Source of the DNA: Crocinitomicaceae bacterium
Lineage (GTDB): Bacteria; Bacteroidota; Bacteroidia; Flavobacteriales_D; Crocinitomicaceae
DNA length: 64,000 bases
Assembly (NCBI GenBank): GCA_029254025.1
Contig: JAQWYK010000034.1
Coordinates: forward strand, 124,001-188,000
Reading direction: 5' to 3'
This document shows, piece by piece, positions 15,216 to 23,868 of the stretch (its first letter is position 1; every line of letters starts with the position of its first letter). The translations under genes were made by a program, and so were the position numbers. The notes under the pieces were generated by a model, which was not told the origin of the DNA, made no database searches, and saw only the letters and a program-made list of their open reading frames with translations.

Positions 15216-16703
15216 CTATCCTTCAAGTGGCGTCTTCGAGAGCGCAAACAATCCAAAGAAACAAAGGATGCCGTTGATTCCTAGTAACTCATGTCCCGTC
15301 ACATAACCTGGAAACAACTGTTGCTCATAGGTTTTATATACATAACATACTACGGGAACAACTACACAGACTACCCACGTTAGGCGATCACTAACTTGCC
15401 GTTTAGAGATGATACCAAAAAAGAACAGTCCCAATAGCGGTCCATAGGTATATCCTGCCATTTTAAATAAGGTATTGATGACATTTTGCTCTTTAAAAGC
15501 ATTCGCCAAGAGTATCACGAAAAAGAGAATAACAGTCATTCCTATGTGTATCATTTTCCTTTGTCGCTCAGCTTTTTCTTGATCTTCCAATTGATCTACT
15601 CGGAATACATCCACACTGGCAGATGTCGTGAGCGAGGTGAGCGCTGAGTCTGCGCTTGAATAGGCCGCCGCAACTAGTCCCAGAATAAAAAGTATTCCAA
15701 TCAAGCCCTCCATCCCGAGTCCCTGTCCTCCAGAAAGCGCAATTAATGGAAAGAGCCGATCTGCACGACTAGCCTCATCCATGCCTTGAAATGCAGTTTG
15801 AATTTCTGGTTGGCTATCCATGAATAAATACAAAAGCGCACCCAATAAAAGAAAAATAAAGTTTACACCAAACAAAATCACCGAGAACCATATCATGTTC
15901 TTTTTTGCCTCTTTTTCGTTCTTACAGGTTAAGTTTTTTTGCATCATATCCTGATCCAGACCTGTCATTGCAACGGTAATAAAAAACCCACCTAATATAC
16001 CTTTAAGCCAATAATTACTTTTTCCGATATCCTCCGTTATAAACCAGTCTACCAATCCCAACCTCCTCAATCCTTCGTTTGTAGCATCAGAACCTATTGC
16101 CGTATAAATTAAATAGACACTAATTACTAAGGATAAAAGCATAAACGTGGTTTGAAGAGTATCTGTCCACACGATTGTTTTAATTCCTCCACGGTAGGTG
16201 TACACATAAATCAATAAAAGAGTGATGAGTACCGAAATCTCAAAGCTAATGCCATAGCGACTTAAGACAAAATAATCCAATACATCAGCTACTAGGAATA
16301 GTCGAACGGAAGCACCTAAAATGCGTGACAATAAAAAGAAGCTTGCACCCACTCGATGCGTATTTTCTCCATATCTATTACCAAGGTAAGAATAGATTGA
16401 AGTAAGATTGAGTCGATAATAAAGAGGCAAAAGAACAAATGCGATGACCGCGTAACCCAGCATATAGCCGATTACCATTTGCATGTAAGAGAACCCCTCC
16501 GTACCAACCATTCCGGGAACAGAAATAAATGTTATTCCAGAGAGCGAGGCACCAATCATCCCAAAGCTAACTAAATACCATTTAGAAGATTTGTTTCCTG
16601 AGAAGAAAGTATCGTTTTTCGCACCTTTCGAGGTCAAATAGGATATACCCATGAGAACCAAAAAGTAAGCAATAATAATAATCAGAATAGAAATTCCCGG
16701 CAT
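15216..16703 (-). CDS. Sodium:solute symporter (SSS family)
   Basis: A 495-residue inner-membrane protein with about 13 hydrophobic helices. The N-terminal block SNKGAKNDTFFSGNKSSKWY-like region, the helix MIGASLSGITFISVPGMVG and the sodium-site region SADSALTSLTTSASVDVF are typical of the SSS family (sialic acid, proline, panthothenate and similar substrates). The substrate cannot be told from the sequence. It follows the START-like gene by 23 bases in the same direction and is probably its operon partner, an arrangement that occurs elsewhere in Bacteroidota. Confidence 0.92.
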   Translation of the reverse strand: MPGISILIIIIAYFLVLMGISYLTSKGAKNDTFFSGNKSSKWYLVSFGMIGASLSGITFISVPGMVGTEGFSYMQMVIGYMLGYAVIAFVLLPLYYRLNLTSIYSYLGNRYGENTHRVGASFFLLSRILGASVRLFLVADVLDYFVLSRYGISFEISVLITLLLIYVYTYRGGIKTIVWTDTLQTTFMLLSLVISVYLIYTAIGSDATNEGLRRLGLVDWFITEDIGKSNYWLKGILGGFFITVAMTGLDQDMMQKNLTCKNEKEAKKNMIWFSVILFGVNFIFLLLGALLYLFMDSQPEIQTAFQGMDEASRADRLFPLIALSGGQGLGMEGLIGILFILGLVAAAYSSADSALTSLTTSASVDVFRVDQLEDQEKAERQRKMIHIGMTVILFFVILLANAFKEQNVINTLFKMAGYTYGPLLGLFFFGIISKRQVSDRLTWVVCVVVPVVCYVYKTYEQQLFPGYVTGHELLGINGILCFFGLFALSKTPLEG

Positions 16704-16726
16704 AAACGATGAGAGTTCTAACGACT

Positions 16727-17116
16727 TTAGGCGCCAATCATTCGACGCAAATCACCGATTGCATTTTCCCAATATAGCTGCACCTCTTCCATCTCATCTT
16801 CAGTAGCGAAAGATGTAAGATTAAATACTACTTCTTTTGTCATTGGGTCGACAGTATAACGCATTTCTACATATGAGTCAATACCCTCCTCTTCGTCTTC
16901 TAACCATCTAAACTTTATAAATTCATTGTTCTTTTTGGACAATAAACGGGCAGACTCTTCGCTTCCATTCCAATAAAAAGTGAAAATATCATCTTTAATA
17001 TCCACGTCATCAGCGAACCATTCACTCAAGCCACTCGGCGTCATTAACAAATTAGTTAATACTTTGGGAGATGTTTTAAAAATATATTCTTGTTCAAACT
17101 TAATTTTCTCTGTCAT
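16727..17116 (-). CDS. START-like domain protein (SRPBCC/AHA1 type)
   Basis: A 129-residue cytosolic protein with a helix-grip fold. It begins with the strand KFEQEYIFKTSPKVLTNLL and has TPSGLSEWFADDV, the usual Trp/Phe-containing loop of AHA1/START-like proteins, then alternating strands with WNGSEE and FKFRW-like charges, and a long C-terminal helix (VQLYWENAIGDLRRMI). Such proteins bind hydrophobic ligands or Hsp90-type partners, but this Bacteroidota group has no assigned role. It lies 23 bases ahead of the symporter gene. Confidence 0.8.
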   Translation of the reverse strand: MTEKIKFEQEYIFKTSPKVLTNLLMTPSGLSEWFADDVDIKDDIFTFYWNGSEESARLLSKKNNEFIKFRWLEDEEEGIDSYVEMRYTVDPMTKEVVFNLTSFATEDEMEEVQLYWENAIGDLRRMIGA

Positions 17117-17321
17117 AATGAAATGTTAACTATACTTTAAAGGTTGCCCTAGTTGATGTAATATACACAATCTGGCCGATTTACGCTATTTTCTCACCTG
17201 CGTTTTATGAACAGCATGCAAAATTACGAAATAGATAACTGAATTAGAGCATATTAATATGATAGGTTATTAACATACCAAGGTTTTTTTTCACTATTCG
17301 CAAAATACCTTAATTGGAATA

Positions 17322-17352
17322 CTTGGAAGAACAAAAAAAGAAATTATATTTG
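17322..17352 (+). promoter_or_regulatory. Promoter of tRNA-Met
   Basis: CTTGG (17322-17326), 18-base spacer, TATATTTG (17345-17352). Start of transcription would be about 10-15 bases before the tRNA. Confidence 0.7.
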
Positions 17353-17370
17353 CACCCGATTTAATGAGAT

Positions 17371-17444
17371 GGCGAGGTAGCTCAGTTGGTTAGAGCGCAG
17401 GATTCATAACCCTGAGGTCGAGAGTTCAAATCTCTCTCTCGCTA
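17371..17444 (+). tRNA. tRNA-Met (anticodon CAT)
   Basis: A 74-base cloverleaf. Acceptor GGCGAGG pairs with TCTCGCT (two G-U pairs), D stem GCTC/GAGC, anticodon arm CAGGA-TTCATAA-CCCTG, T arm GAGAG-TTCAAAT-CTCTC, discriminator A. The CCA is not encoded (CAA follows). The acceptor has no 1-72 mismatch and the anticodon stem lacks the three G-C pairs of the initiator, so it is the elongator Met tRNA; a lysidine-modified Ile tRNA with CAT cannot be fully excluded. Confidence 0.93.
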
Positions 17445-17467
17445 CAAGTGGGAAAATCAATCCCAGT

Positions 17468-17502
17468 AAAGGTTTCAGAGTTTTCACTGAAACCTTTTTT
17501 TT
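17468..17502 (+). terminator. Terminator after tRNA-Met
   Basis: An 11-bp inverted repeat (17468-17478 with 17487-17497) followed by a T-run to 17503. The rest of the gap to the next gene (17503-17644) shows nothing recognisable. Confidence 0.85.
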
Positions 17503-17644
17503 TGTCCAAACTTTCTTGTGCTAGGAATTTTCCACTTTTATCCCTCATTTTCCGAAGAAACAAGAAAACCTGTATGTTTTTCTTTCCACTTCAAAGGCAA
17601 TCAATAAATCTCTAAGTCAAATTGATTGCTTATAGCTAAACATT

Positions 17645-17881
17645 TCAATTTTGACTTATCGTAATCGAAAGAGTGATTAAAATCACATCACCTGTTTTGA
17701 AATGACAGGCATAACAGAGTTCAACTTTTGATGAATCATGGTAAGATGTAACTTGCTTAACATCGATGTCATGAATAGATAAATAATCAACAATTATCTG
17801 ATGATATTCATTTGTAGTCAAAGAATCGGATTGAATAAATCCATCCCAAGGATTCGCACAACCCGTGATATCCCATCTCAT
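17645..17881 (-). CDS. Small hypothetical protein
   Basis: A 78-residue frame beginning MRWDITGCANPWDG and ending in a beta-rich tail (GDVILITLSITISQN). It contains Cys8 and a CYAC pair near residue 57. The codons upstream of the ATG give no signal peptide before an in-frame TGA, so it would be cytosolic unless the start is wrong. No family is recognised. The flanking DNA is very AT-rich and non-coding: 17882-18128 holds homopolymer stretches and no visible gene. Confidence 0.45.
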   Translation of the reverse strand: MRWDITGCANPWDGFIQSDSLTTNEYHQIIVDYLSIHDIDVKQVTSYHDSSKVELCYACHFKTGDVILITLSITISQN

Positions 17882-18128
17882 TACACTATTTGCTTGATTG
17901 TTTCAAGAAATGATTGTAACAAGAAAAAATGAAAGAAATAAAAAAAATGAAAAAAATTTCATCCGATAAAAGTCTAACCAATTAATCTACTCTGAACCTT
18001 AATCAAATAATTTGAAATACAATTTTTTTCATCACTTTTTGTTTGAAAAAAATAAATCAGAGAATATAAGATTTTTAAGAGAAACTAATCCCCTTTTTAT
18101 TTGAATTAGTTGACCTTCAAAAGACTTT

Positions 18129-18968
18129 TTAATTCGACAAGATAACGGTTGCAAATATATTTGCATGATCTGACAAATACTTACCTTGCTTCATTGGTTT
18201 CTCGGTTGAATGATTAATCAAGGAGGAATTAGATTTTGCATTCAGCAAAATAAAATCAATCCAAACAGGGTCACCATCAACTGGAAACAAATCTTGATCC
18301 TCGAAATTAGCTGTTACAATATTTTTCGATGCTATCGTTTTGACATTTAAAACTCGCTCCAAATCCTCGTAATGTTTAGACTTTCTAGAAATATTGAAGT
18401 CACCCGCAAAAATGATGGTTGAATCTTCATTACTCAATTTAGCTATTTGCTCCAATTGCTTTTTACGTATCAGATTCTTTTTTAATCCTTCTCCAGCTTG
18501 TAAATGTGTTCCAACGACAGACACCTCTTTATTTTTTCGTTTTATTCGAATTTTAACAGCACCTTTTTTAGCCAGCGCATCGGCTCCTGAACCAGAATTA
18601 AAAACAATATGTTTTTCAGAGAGTATAGAATCCTTGCAAAATATATAAACCCCACTTGAAATACCCCAGAAACTTTTTTTCCCTTCTTTTGTATGAAATG
18701 GATAATTATTGGATAGATTTTGAAAAAGAATTTTTTTTGATTTTTTATGGAATACCTCTTGTAGAATGAGGATGTCAGCGTCCTTATGAATCAAATGTTG
18801 GCTAATAGCATCGATCCGTTCTAATTGTCTGTCTTTTAAAATACTGGGACGAAGAAATACATTCCAACTTAGAATTTGAAGCGTATCTTTTGCACCATTT
18901 CTCTCTTGTCCTTGTCCAATAGAACATAGAAGTAAACAAACCAAGATGAACAAATTTCTAATTCTCAT
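18129..18968 (-). CDS. Secreted endonuclease/exonuclease/phosphatase-fold phosphodiesterase (sphingomyelinase-like)
   Basis: A 279-residue protein with a signal peptide (about 1-20, ending SIGQG) and one EEP domain. The catalytic blocks are in order: SWNVFLRP (Asn), LQEVF (Glu metal ligand), GTHLQ (His), FAGDFNI (Asp, Asn) and SDHANI (Asp-His pair). The SWNVFLRP start is closer to neutral sphingomyelinases than to DNA repair nucleases such as ExoIII. It probably cleaves a phosphodiester lipid or similar substrate outside the cytoplasm; a nuclease role is the alternative. It is divergent from the thioesterase gene. Confidence 0.82.
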   Translation of the reverse strand: MRIRNLFILVCLLLCSIGQGQERNGAKDTLQILSWNVFLRPSILKDRQLERIDAISQHLIHKDADILILQEVFHKKSKKILFQNLSNNYPFHTKEGKKSFWGISSGVYIFCKDSILSEKHIVFNSGSGADALAKKGAVKIRIKRKNKEVSVVGTHLQAGEGLKKNLIRKKQLEQIAKLSNEDSTIIFAGDFNISRKSKHYEDLERVLNVKTIASKNIVTANFEDQDLFPVDGDPVWIDFILLNAKSNSSLINHSTEKPMKQGKYLSDHANIFATVILSN

Positions 18969-19069
18969 GCAGCAATGAATCAGTTGAACTTAAGTTCCAC
19001 TATGTGAAGTCGATCAAGGAAAAATAGTATCTTCTTTGGCAAAATATACTTAGTCGTTACTATAAATTG

Positions 19070-19077
19070 TACATTTG
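19070..19077 (+). promoter_or_regulatory. -7 element before the thioesterase gene
   Basis: TACATTTG; predicted leader of about 55 bases. No -33 element at normal spacing. Confidence 0.4.
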
Positions 19078-19138
19078 ATTTTCTAATCAAGAAATGGTAA
19101 TTGCACTATAATGTTTAACTAGTATAACTGCATAAAAA

Positions 19139-19660
19139 ATGTATCCGTACTTCCGCTTAATGCGCGTCATAGCTCATAGCAAAACTAAAAAAAAAATAGA
19201 TTTTCACAACAAGCAATTTGATTCCATTCGTATGCGCGTTTGGCCTCAGGATATTGATCCTTTTTTTGAACTCAATAACGGACGATATGTGACCTTACTG
19301 GATTTAGGGCGGTTTGCTTTTGGAGCGCGTGTGAAAATCAATCAGTTTTTGGCCCTTAAAAAGTGGTCATTGACCATAACGGGAACCTACAACGAATATC
19401 GATATCGCCTCCGGTTATTTCAGCGTTTTACAATTCAAACCCAAGTCATTGGGTACGATGAAAATTGGTTTTATTTTTTTCAGAAATTAGTTCGTAAAGA
19501 TAAGACTCATATGGCATCCATTGTAAAGTTTTCATTTACCTCTAAAAATGGAATTGTCAAACCAAAGGAGGTTATGGAGGCATACGGTGAAGTGTATGAA
19601 CCAACCAATTTACCTAAATGGATAACTGAAATTGGAAGTCATCAGATTTTTAAGAAGTAA
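19139..19660 (+). CDS. Acyl-CoA thioesterase-like hotdog protein (4HBT/Them6-like)
   Basis: A 173-residue hotdog-fold protein. The signature RVWPQDIDPFFELNNGRYV corresponds to the DxDxNxHxNNxxY active-site loop of 4-hydroxybenzoyl-CoA thioesterase relatives, in the variant form seen in the Them6/YbgC-like group: the Asp is present while the usual His is Glu. It is followed by strands ending SIVKFSFTSKNG. The likely role is hydrolysis of an acyl-CoA or lipid thioester. The first 20 residues are basic and may be an extension before the fold. Confidence 0.75.
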   Translation: MYPYFRLMRVIAHSKTKKKIDFHNKQFDSIRMRVWPQDIDPFFELNNGRYVTLLDLGRFAFGARVKINQFLALKKWSLTITGTYNEYRYRLRLFQRFTIQTQVIGYDENWFYFFQKLVRKDKTHMASIVKFSFTSKNGIVKPKEVMEAYGEVYEPTNLPKWITEIGSHQIFKK

Positions 19661-19695
19661 ACAAGTGTCTAGCATTATTGAAGTGTTAATAGAAT

Positions 19696-20361
19696 CTATG
19701 GCAGTGGCGCTCCATTGAAATCGGTTGTCAAAATTTCACTCATGTAATTTAGGAAAGGTCTGATGACTTCAAATTGATGCTCCATCCAATCTGAGAAAGA
19801 ATCATTCATTAATTGCTGATCTCCTATTTTTTGTATAAAAATGAGTTGCTTGAAGCGGAGGTAATTTATACCGGGATGTGTTGGATCAAATCCTTTGGGA
19901 GCCTTTTTCAATTGCTCCCCTTGTAAAACACCAAAATTTTTAATCAATCTCTTTTCTGTTACTACTGCTTCAAATTCATCCGGATACATTTCGATTTCTT
20001 TCCGAATACGAAAAAGATCATCTTTACTCGGTCCCCAAAAACCAATACCTAAAAATGATTCATCTGGAGTGATATGAAGATAATACCCCCCCCTAAAATT
20101 CGGTTTCTGGCGATGAAAAGCGATTCCAAAATGATTTTTGTAAGGTGACTTGTCCTTCGAAAAACGAACATCACGATAAATTCGAAATACCTTATAATCG
20201 TCTAAATCATTTCTAAGTTTCAGCTCCTCAAATAATTGTTGAGCACATAACTTCACATTCCTATTCGCATCATCAAAAAAAGGTTTATTAGCCTGGAACC
20301 ACTCCCGATTATTATTTTGTTTGATTTCTTTCAAAAATGAAAACACGTTGGAATTGAGCAT
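19696..20361 (-). CDS. DUF2461 family protein
   Basis: From ATG 20361 the protein is 221 residues and matches the DUF2461 (TIGR02453) pattern: FLKEIKQNNNREWFQANK at the start, FRIYRDVRFSKDKSPYKNH in the middle, then GGYYLHITPDESFLGIGFW. The blocks are highly conserved in bacteria and fungi, but no activity is established. The frame is open up to 20517, but those 52 extra residues have no counterpart in the family and look like read-through non-coding DNA, so the inner ATG is preferred. Confidence 0.85.
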   Translation of the reverse strand: MLNSNVFSFLKEIKQNNNREWFQANKPFFDDANRNVKLCAQQLFEELKLRNDLDDYKVFRIYRDVRFSKDKSPYKNHFGIAFHRQKPNFRGGYYLHITPDESFLGIGFWGPSKDDLFRIRKEIEMYPDEFEAVVTEKRLIKNFGVLQGEQLKKAPKGFDPTHPGINYLRFKQLIFIQKIGDQQLMNDSFSDWMEHQFEVIRPFLNYMSEILTTDFNGAPLP

Positions 20362-20571
20362 GATTATTAGGTTAATGATATCATTAATTACAAACAATCT
20401 ATTCAATTTGTTTCGCTCATTCGTACAACTTTTTACACTACGCCAATAAACGTTGTTATGAGAAATTGTAGGTTCAAGAATTAAATCTTTGTAAAAAAGT
20501 CGTGGTAAATCAACCATTAATTATCTCTTTTACTTATTGTATTTTTTACTATATTCGTTAAAACTTTTAAC

Positions 20572-22413
20572 ATGAGACTAATTACGATTTATTTATGCCT
20601 AATTGCAGGCTCTATATCAGCTCAGAATTTTCTCGTTGAAGACGATTTTGAGGGATTTGGAACAATTTTTAATTGGCGAGGAGATGACTGCGAAATGATG
20701 ATAAATCGAGCGAACCCATATATTTCAGGTTTAAATTCCTCACCTACGGTATTTGAATACAATGATATTGGAGGCCAATACGCCAATGTGCAGTTTACAT
20801 TAAGTGAAAATCTTGATTTGTCCGAACATCATTCGTTTCAGCTGAAAATTTATATACCATCCAGTGGAGTGTCTGGTAATCAAAACAATCAAGTGTCACT
20901 CAAACTTCAGGATGGATCGCTAAATCAGCCATGGACAACTCAAACTGAGATTATTAAACCAGTAATCCTGGATGAATGGCAAGAAATATCTTTTGATTTC
21001 TTAAATGATCCGTTTATTAACTTCGATGTAAATTCACCCATTCCTGTTTCACGAAATGATCTAAATAGAATTATCATTCAAGTGAATGGAGAAAATAATA
21101 CCGACCACGTAAAAGCCTATTTAGATGATTTTAGTTTTGATGGTTGGATTGGATCTTGTTCTAATTTTAATAACCTTGTCTGGTCTGATGAATTCGAGAC
21201 TGATGGTCCCCTTGATGACTCTAAGTGGTTTCATCAAACGCAACTTCCAAATGGAAACAGTTGGTATAATGGTGAGCTTCAACACTATACTGATAGGATT
21301 GAGAACTCCTACGTTGATAATGGATTTCTTTATCTAGTAGCCAAAAATGAATCATACACCGATCAGGGAGTAACAAAGAACTACACATCGGCCCGTTTAA
21401 ATTCAAAATTTGCTTTCACTTACGGAAGAGTTGAAGTGAGAGCAATTCTACCAGAGGGACCTGGAACCTGGCCTGCAATCTGGATGTTAGGAAAAAATAT
21501 AACTGAGCCCGGAGCTTACTGGGAAACTGAAGGGTTTGGCGCTGTTAACTGGCCTCAATGTGGTGAAATTGACATCATGGAACATTGGGGTACCAATCAA
21601 GAATATGTTCAAAGTGCCTTACATACACCTTCTTCTTTTGGAAATACAATAAATAAAGGTGGAGAACTTGGTAACGACGTTTCAAATGAATTTCATGTTT
21701 ATGCTGTGGAATGGACCCCGACAGAAATGAAGTTTTTTTATGATAACTACAATGTTTACACATATGCTCCTAATCCACAAGACCTTAATACTTGGCCGTT
21801 CTTGAATGAACAATATCTTCTTCTGAACACAGCCATTACAGGTGATATTCAGCCTACGTTTGATGAGAGCCCAATGATTATTGATTATGTACGGATATAT
21901 CAGGGTGGTAACATACCCGATACGCATGAAGCATGTAATTCGTTCACTTGGATAGATAATATAACCTATACTCAATCAACCTCTTCACCTACATTTACCA
22001 ATTTAGATGAATATGGCTGTCCTACAACATTCCAACTTGATCTTACAATTGGAGAGATTAACACAACCGTTTTTTCAAACTTGAATAGTTTGCAAGCTGA
22101 ACAAGCTGGTGCTAGTTACCAATGGTTGGATTGTAACAACAATTATTCAATAATCAACGGTGAAACAAGCCAAAACTTTAGCACACCAAATTCAGGCAGT
22201 TTTGCTGTAGAGATAGAATTAGATGGCTGCGTGGATACTTCTGATTGTTATGTGATTGATTTATCAGATTTACCCGAATTATTATCAACAGAAAAACAAC
22301 TGGTTAAAGTTATTGATTTATTGGGAAGAGAAACTGTCCCTCAGAAAAATAAAGTTTTAATTTACATCTTCTCAGATGGAACATCAAGAAGAATTTTTGA
22401 GGCTGAATATTAA
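20572..22413 (+). CDS. Secreted glycoside hydrolase family 16 (laminarinase-like) with T9SS-type tail
   Basis: A 613-residue exported enzyme: signal peptide (1-18, ending SISAQ), a beta-sandwich of about 170 residues resembling a carbohydrate-binding module, a GH16 catalytic domain (about 200-440), a Cys-rich linker/Ig-like segment, and a short sorting tail. The GH16 site is GEIDIMEHWG, with Glu332 as nucleophile, Asp334 and Glu337 as acid/base. Family members cut beta-1,3/1,4-glucans, here probably laminarin or a similar algal or fungal glucan. The end VIDLLGRETVPQKNK...IYIFSDG resembles the short C-terminal tails seen in related Flavobacteriales, suggesting export by the type IX system. It is divergent from the DUF2461 gene. 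Confidence 0.92.
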   Translation: MRLITIYLCLIAGSISAQNFLVEDDFEGFGTIFNWRGDDCEMMINRANPYISGLNSSPTVFEYNDIGGQYANVQFTLSENLDLSEHHSFQLKIYIPSSGVSGNQNNQVSLKLQDGSLNQPWTTQTEIIKPVILDEWQEISFDFLNDPFINFDVNSPIPVSRNDLNRIIIQVNGENNTDHVKAYLDDFSFDGWIGSCSNFNNLVWSDEFETDGPLDDSKWFHQTQLPNGNSWYNGELQHYTDRIENSYVDNGFLYLVAKNESYTDQGVTKNYTSARLNSKFAFTYGRVEVRAILPEGPGTWPAIWMLGKNITEPGAYWETEGFGAVNWPQCGEIDIMEHWGTNQEYVQSALHTPSSFGNTINKGGELGNDVSNEFHVYAVEWTPTEMKFFYDNYNVYTYAPNPQDLNTWPFLNEQYLLLNTAITGDIQPTFDESPMIIDYVRIYQGGNIPDTHEACNSFTWIDNITYTQSTSSPTFTNLDEYGCPTTFQLDLTIGEINTTVFSNLNSLQAEQAGASYQWLDCNNNYSIINGETSQNFSTPNSGSFAVEIELDGCVDTSDCYVIDLSDLPELLSTEKQLVKVIDLLGRETVPQKNKVLIYIFSDGTSRRIFEAEY

Positions 22414-22469
22414 ATAGACGAGCGCTCTTGAAATAAGTTTATTCCATATGATTAACAGTATTCGTCAAG

Positions 22470-23273
22470 TTAAAAAAGTGCTGTTAAGACATCAAAAATT
22501 TTAGGTTGATCTTTCGGAGAAATTGCTCTCACATTTGACGCGGTTACCGACTTCGTCAACGCTACATTTTCCGTCAGAACTGGAGCCGACACAACCTCGT
22601 CCATCATAACATCACTGTCTAAACGGCTAGTTACACTAGAATAAGCAGCGCCCGCGCTAGATAGATTGAAGGATTCAGCTACTGGATCTGTGATGAATAT
22701 ATCTTCTGCAACGGTTTCTTCGGACGATGTCCTCCCTGAATTCATATCAACATTTTGGGTTACTTTATTGTCAGCCAGCTTTTCGGTTATTGCTTCCTCT
22801 TGAGGGGATTCAACTACTTCTGCTTCCTTTATTACTTCTTTGACTTCTTCGCTTGTTTCATCAATCTTGTACTCTTTTTGAACTGGTTCATTCAGCGCGA
22901 GCCTACTTTCAGTAGAACTAAAGGGTACAAATGTGACTACACACACAATCAATACGACCATCGTCGCCAATTGAAACATTGGACGCGCATAAATTCTTGT
23001 TTCCTCCGGCCAAAGAAACAACCATAAACGGTTGTACCATACGAGCCGCTTTGCACTATACGTTTGATCAAACAAGCTGTCTAATCTACCTTTCACAGAT
23101 TTATCTACCTTTGGTATCTCACTCTTCCTCGTCGAATTCACTTGCATCAATACAAACTTAAGTTGCTCAAAATCAACCTCTGTTTCAGCGAATTCATGTA
23201 TTAACTCCTTCTCTTCAGGAGTTAACTGAATGTATTCTTTATTCAGAATAATATTTTCAATTTCTTTCGTCAT
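22470..23273 (-). CDS. Probable anti-sigma factor (single-pass membrane protein)
   Basis: A 267-residue protein: an N-terminal cytosolic domain of about 95 residues with acidic helices (EFAETEVDFEQLKFV), one membrane helix (about 101-119, ATMVVLIVCVVTFVPF), then a long Glu/Ser/Thr-rich extracytoplasmic region and a small C-terminal end. Its start overlaps the stop of the ECF sigma gene by ATGA, the usual coupling of sigma and anti-sigma. No zinc-binding HxxxCxxC motif is present, so it is not a classic ZAS protein; the assignment rests on position, topology and the cytosolic domain next to the membrane. Confidence 0.6.
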   Translation of the reverse strand: MTKEIENIILNKEYIQLTPEEKELIHEFAETEVDFEQLKFVLMQVNSTRKSEIPKVDKSVKGRLDSLFDQTYSAKRLVWYNRLWLFLWPEETRIYARPMFQLATMVVLIVCVVTFVPFSSTESRLALNEPVQKEYKIDETSEEVKEVIKEAEVVESPQEEAITEKLADNKVTQNVDMNSGRTSSEETVAEDIFITDPVAESFNLSSAGAAYSSVTSRLDSDVMMDEVVSAPVLTENVALTKSVTASNVRAISPKDQPKIFDVLTALF

Positions 23274-23866
23274 ACCTCTCTATTTAAATTCGGATCAAAA
23301 ATGGCGAGTGATTCTGATAGTCTTTTTGTGGCATAAAACAACCGAGACTTCACTGTTCCATCATTGATTTCCATAACCTCCGCAATTTCCTTTATGGACA
23401 ATTCTTGGAAGAAACGAAGTTCAAACACCTCTTTATGCTTTTCATCCATCTGATCCAACGAATGCGCGAGCGCCTCTTTGAACTGTGCATTATGCATTAC
23501 TTCTGTGGCCGATAGTTCATTCATTGATACGTTGTACGAACTGTCCAACCCATTCGAAGTATTCGAACGCACCTCCATTTTTTTATATTCATTTTTACAC
23601 ATATTGTTTGCCACCGAATAAATCCATGTTTTGAACGTCCTTGTTACATCAAAAAGCTCTGGCCGTTCAATCAACTTTGCAAAAATATCATGAACAAAGT
23701 CCTCCCCTTTTTCACGATCGTGCTTCAATTTTCGCATAATGAAATAACACAAATTATCGGCATAGCGCAGATATAACTCATCGAATGCGCCCTTATCACC
23801 TTTACCTAAATAAAGCATGAGCTCTTCGTCCGAGTTCTTCTTATAATTTGTGCGGAATAACCCCAT
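23270..23866 (-). CDS. ECF-type RNA polymerase sigma factor
   Basis: A 198-residue sigma-70 family protein of the extracytoplasmic function group. Region 2 runs about residues 24-90 (DELYLRYADNLCYFIMRKL, FVHDIFAKLI, TWIYSVANNMCKNEYKK) and region 4 about 135-190 (EVFELRFFQELSIKEIAEVM, DGTVKSRLFYATKRL). There is no C-terminal extension. It starts 2 bases after the stop of the secreted-protein gene and overlaps the next gene by four bases, so all three are one operon. It would drive promoters answering a signal from outside the inner membrane. Confidence 0.93.
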   Translation of the reverse strand: MGLFRTNYKKNSDEELMLYLGKGDKGAFDELYLRYADNLCYFIMRKLKHDREKGEDFVHDIFAKLIERPELFDVTRTFKTWIYSVANNMCKNEYKKMEVRSNTSNGLDSSYNVSMNELSATEVMHNAQFKEALAHSLDQMDEKHKEVFELRFFQELSIKEIAEVMEINDGTVKSRLFYATKRLSESLAIFDPNLNREV

Positions 23867-23868
23867 CC

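Noticed and set aside
20362-20517. N-terminal extension of the DUF2461 gene
   Set aside because: The 52 residues do not match the family and lie in non-coding leader; ATG 20361 fits the family start.
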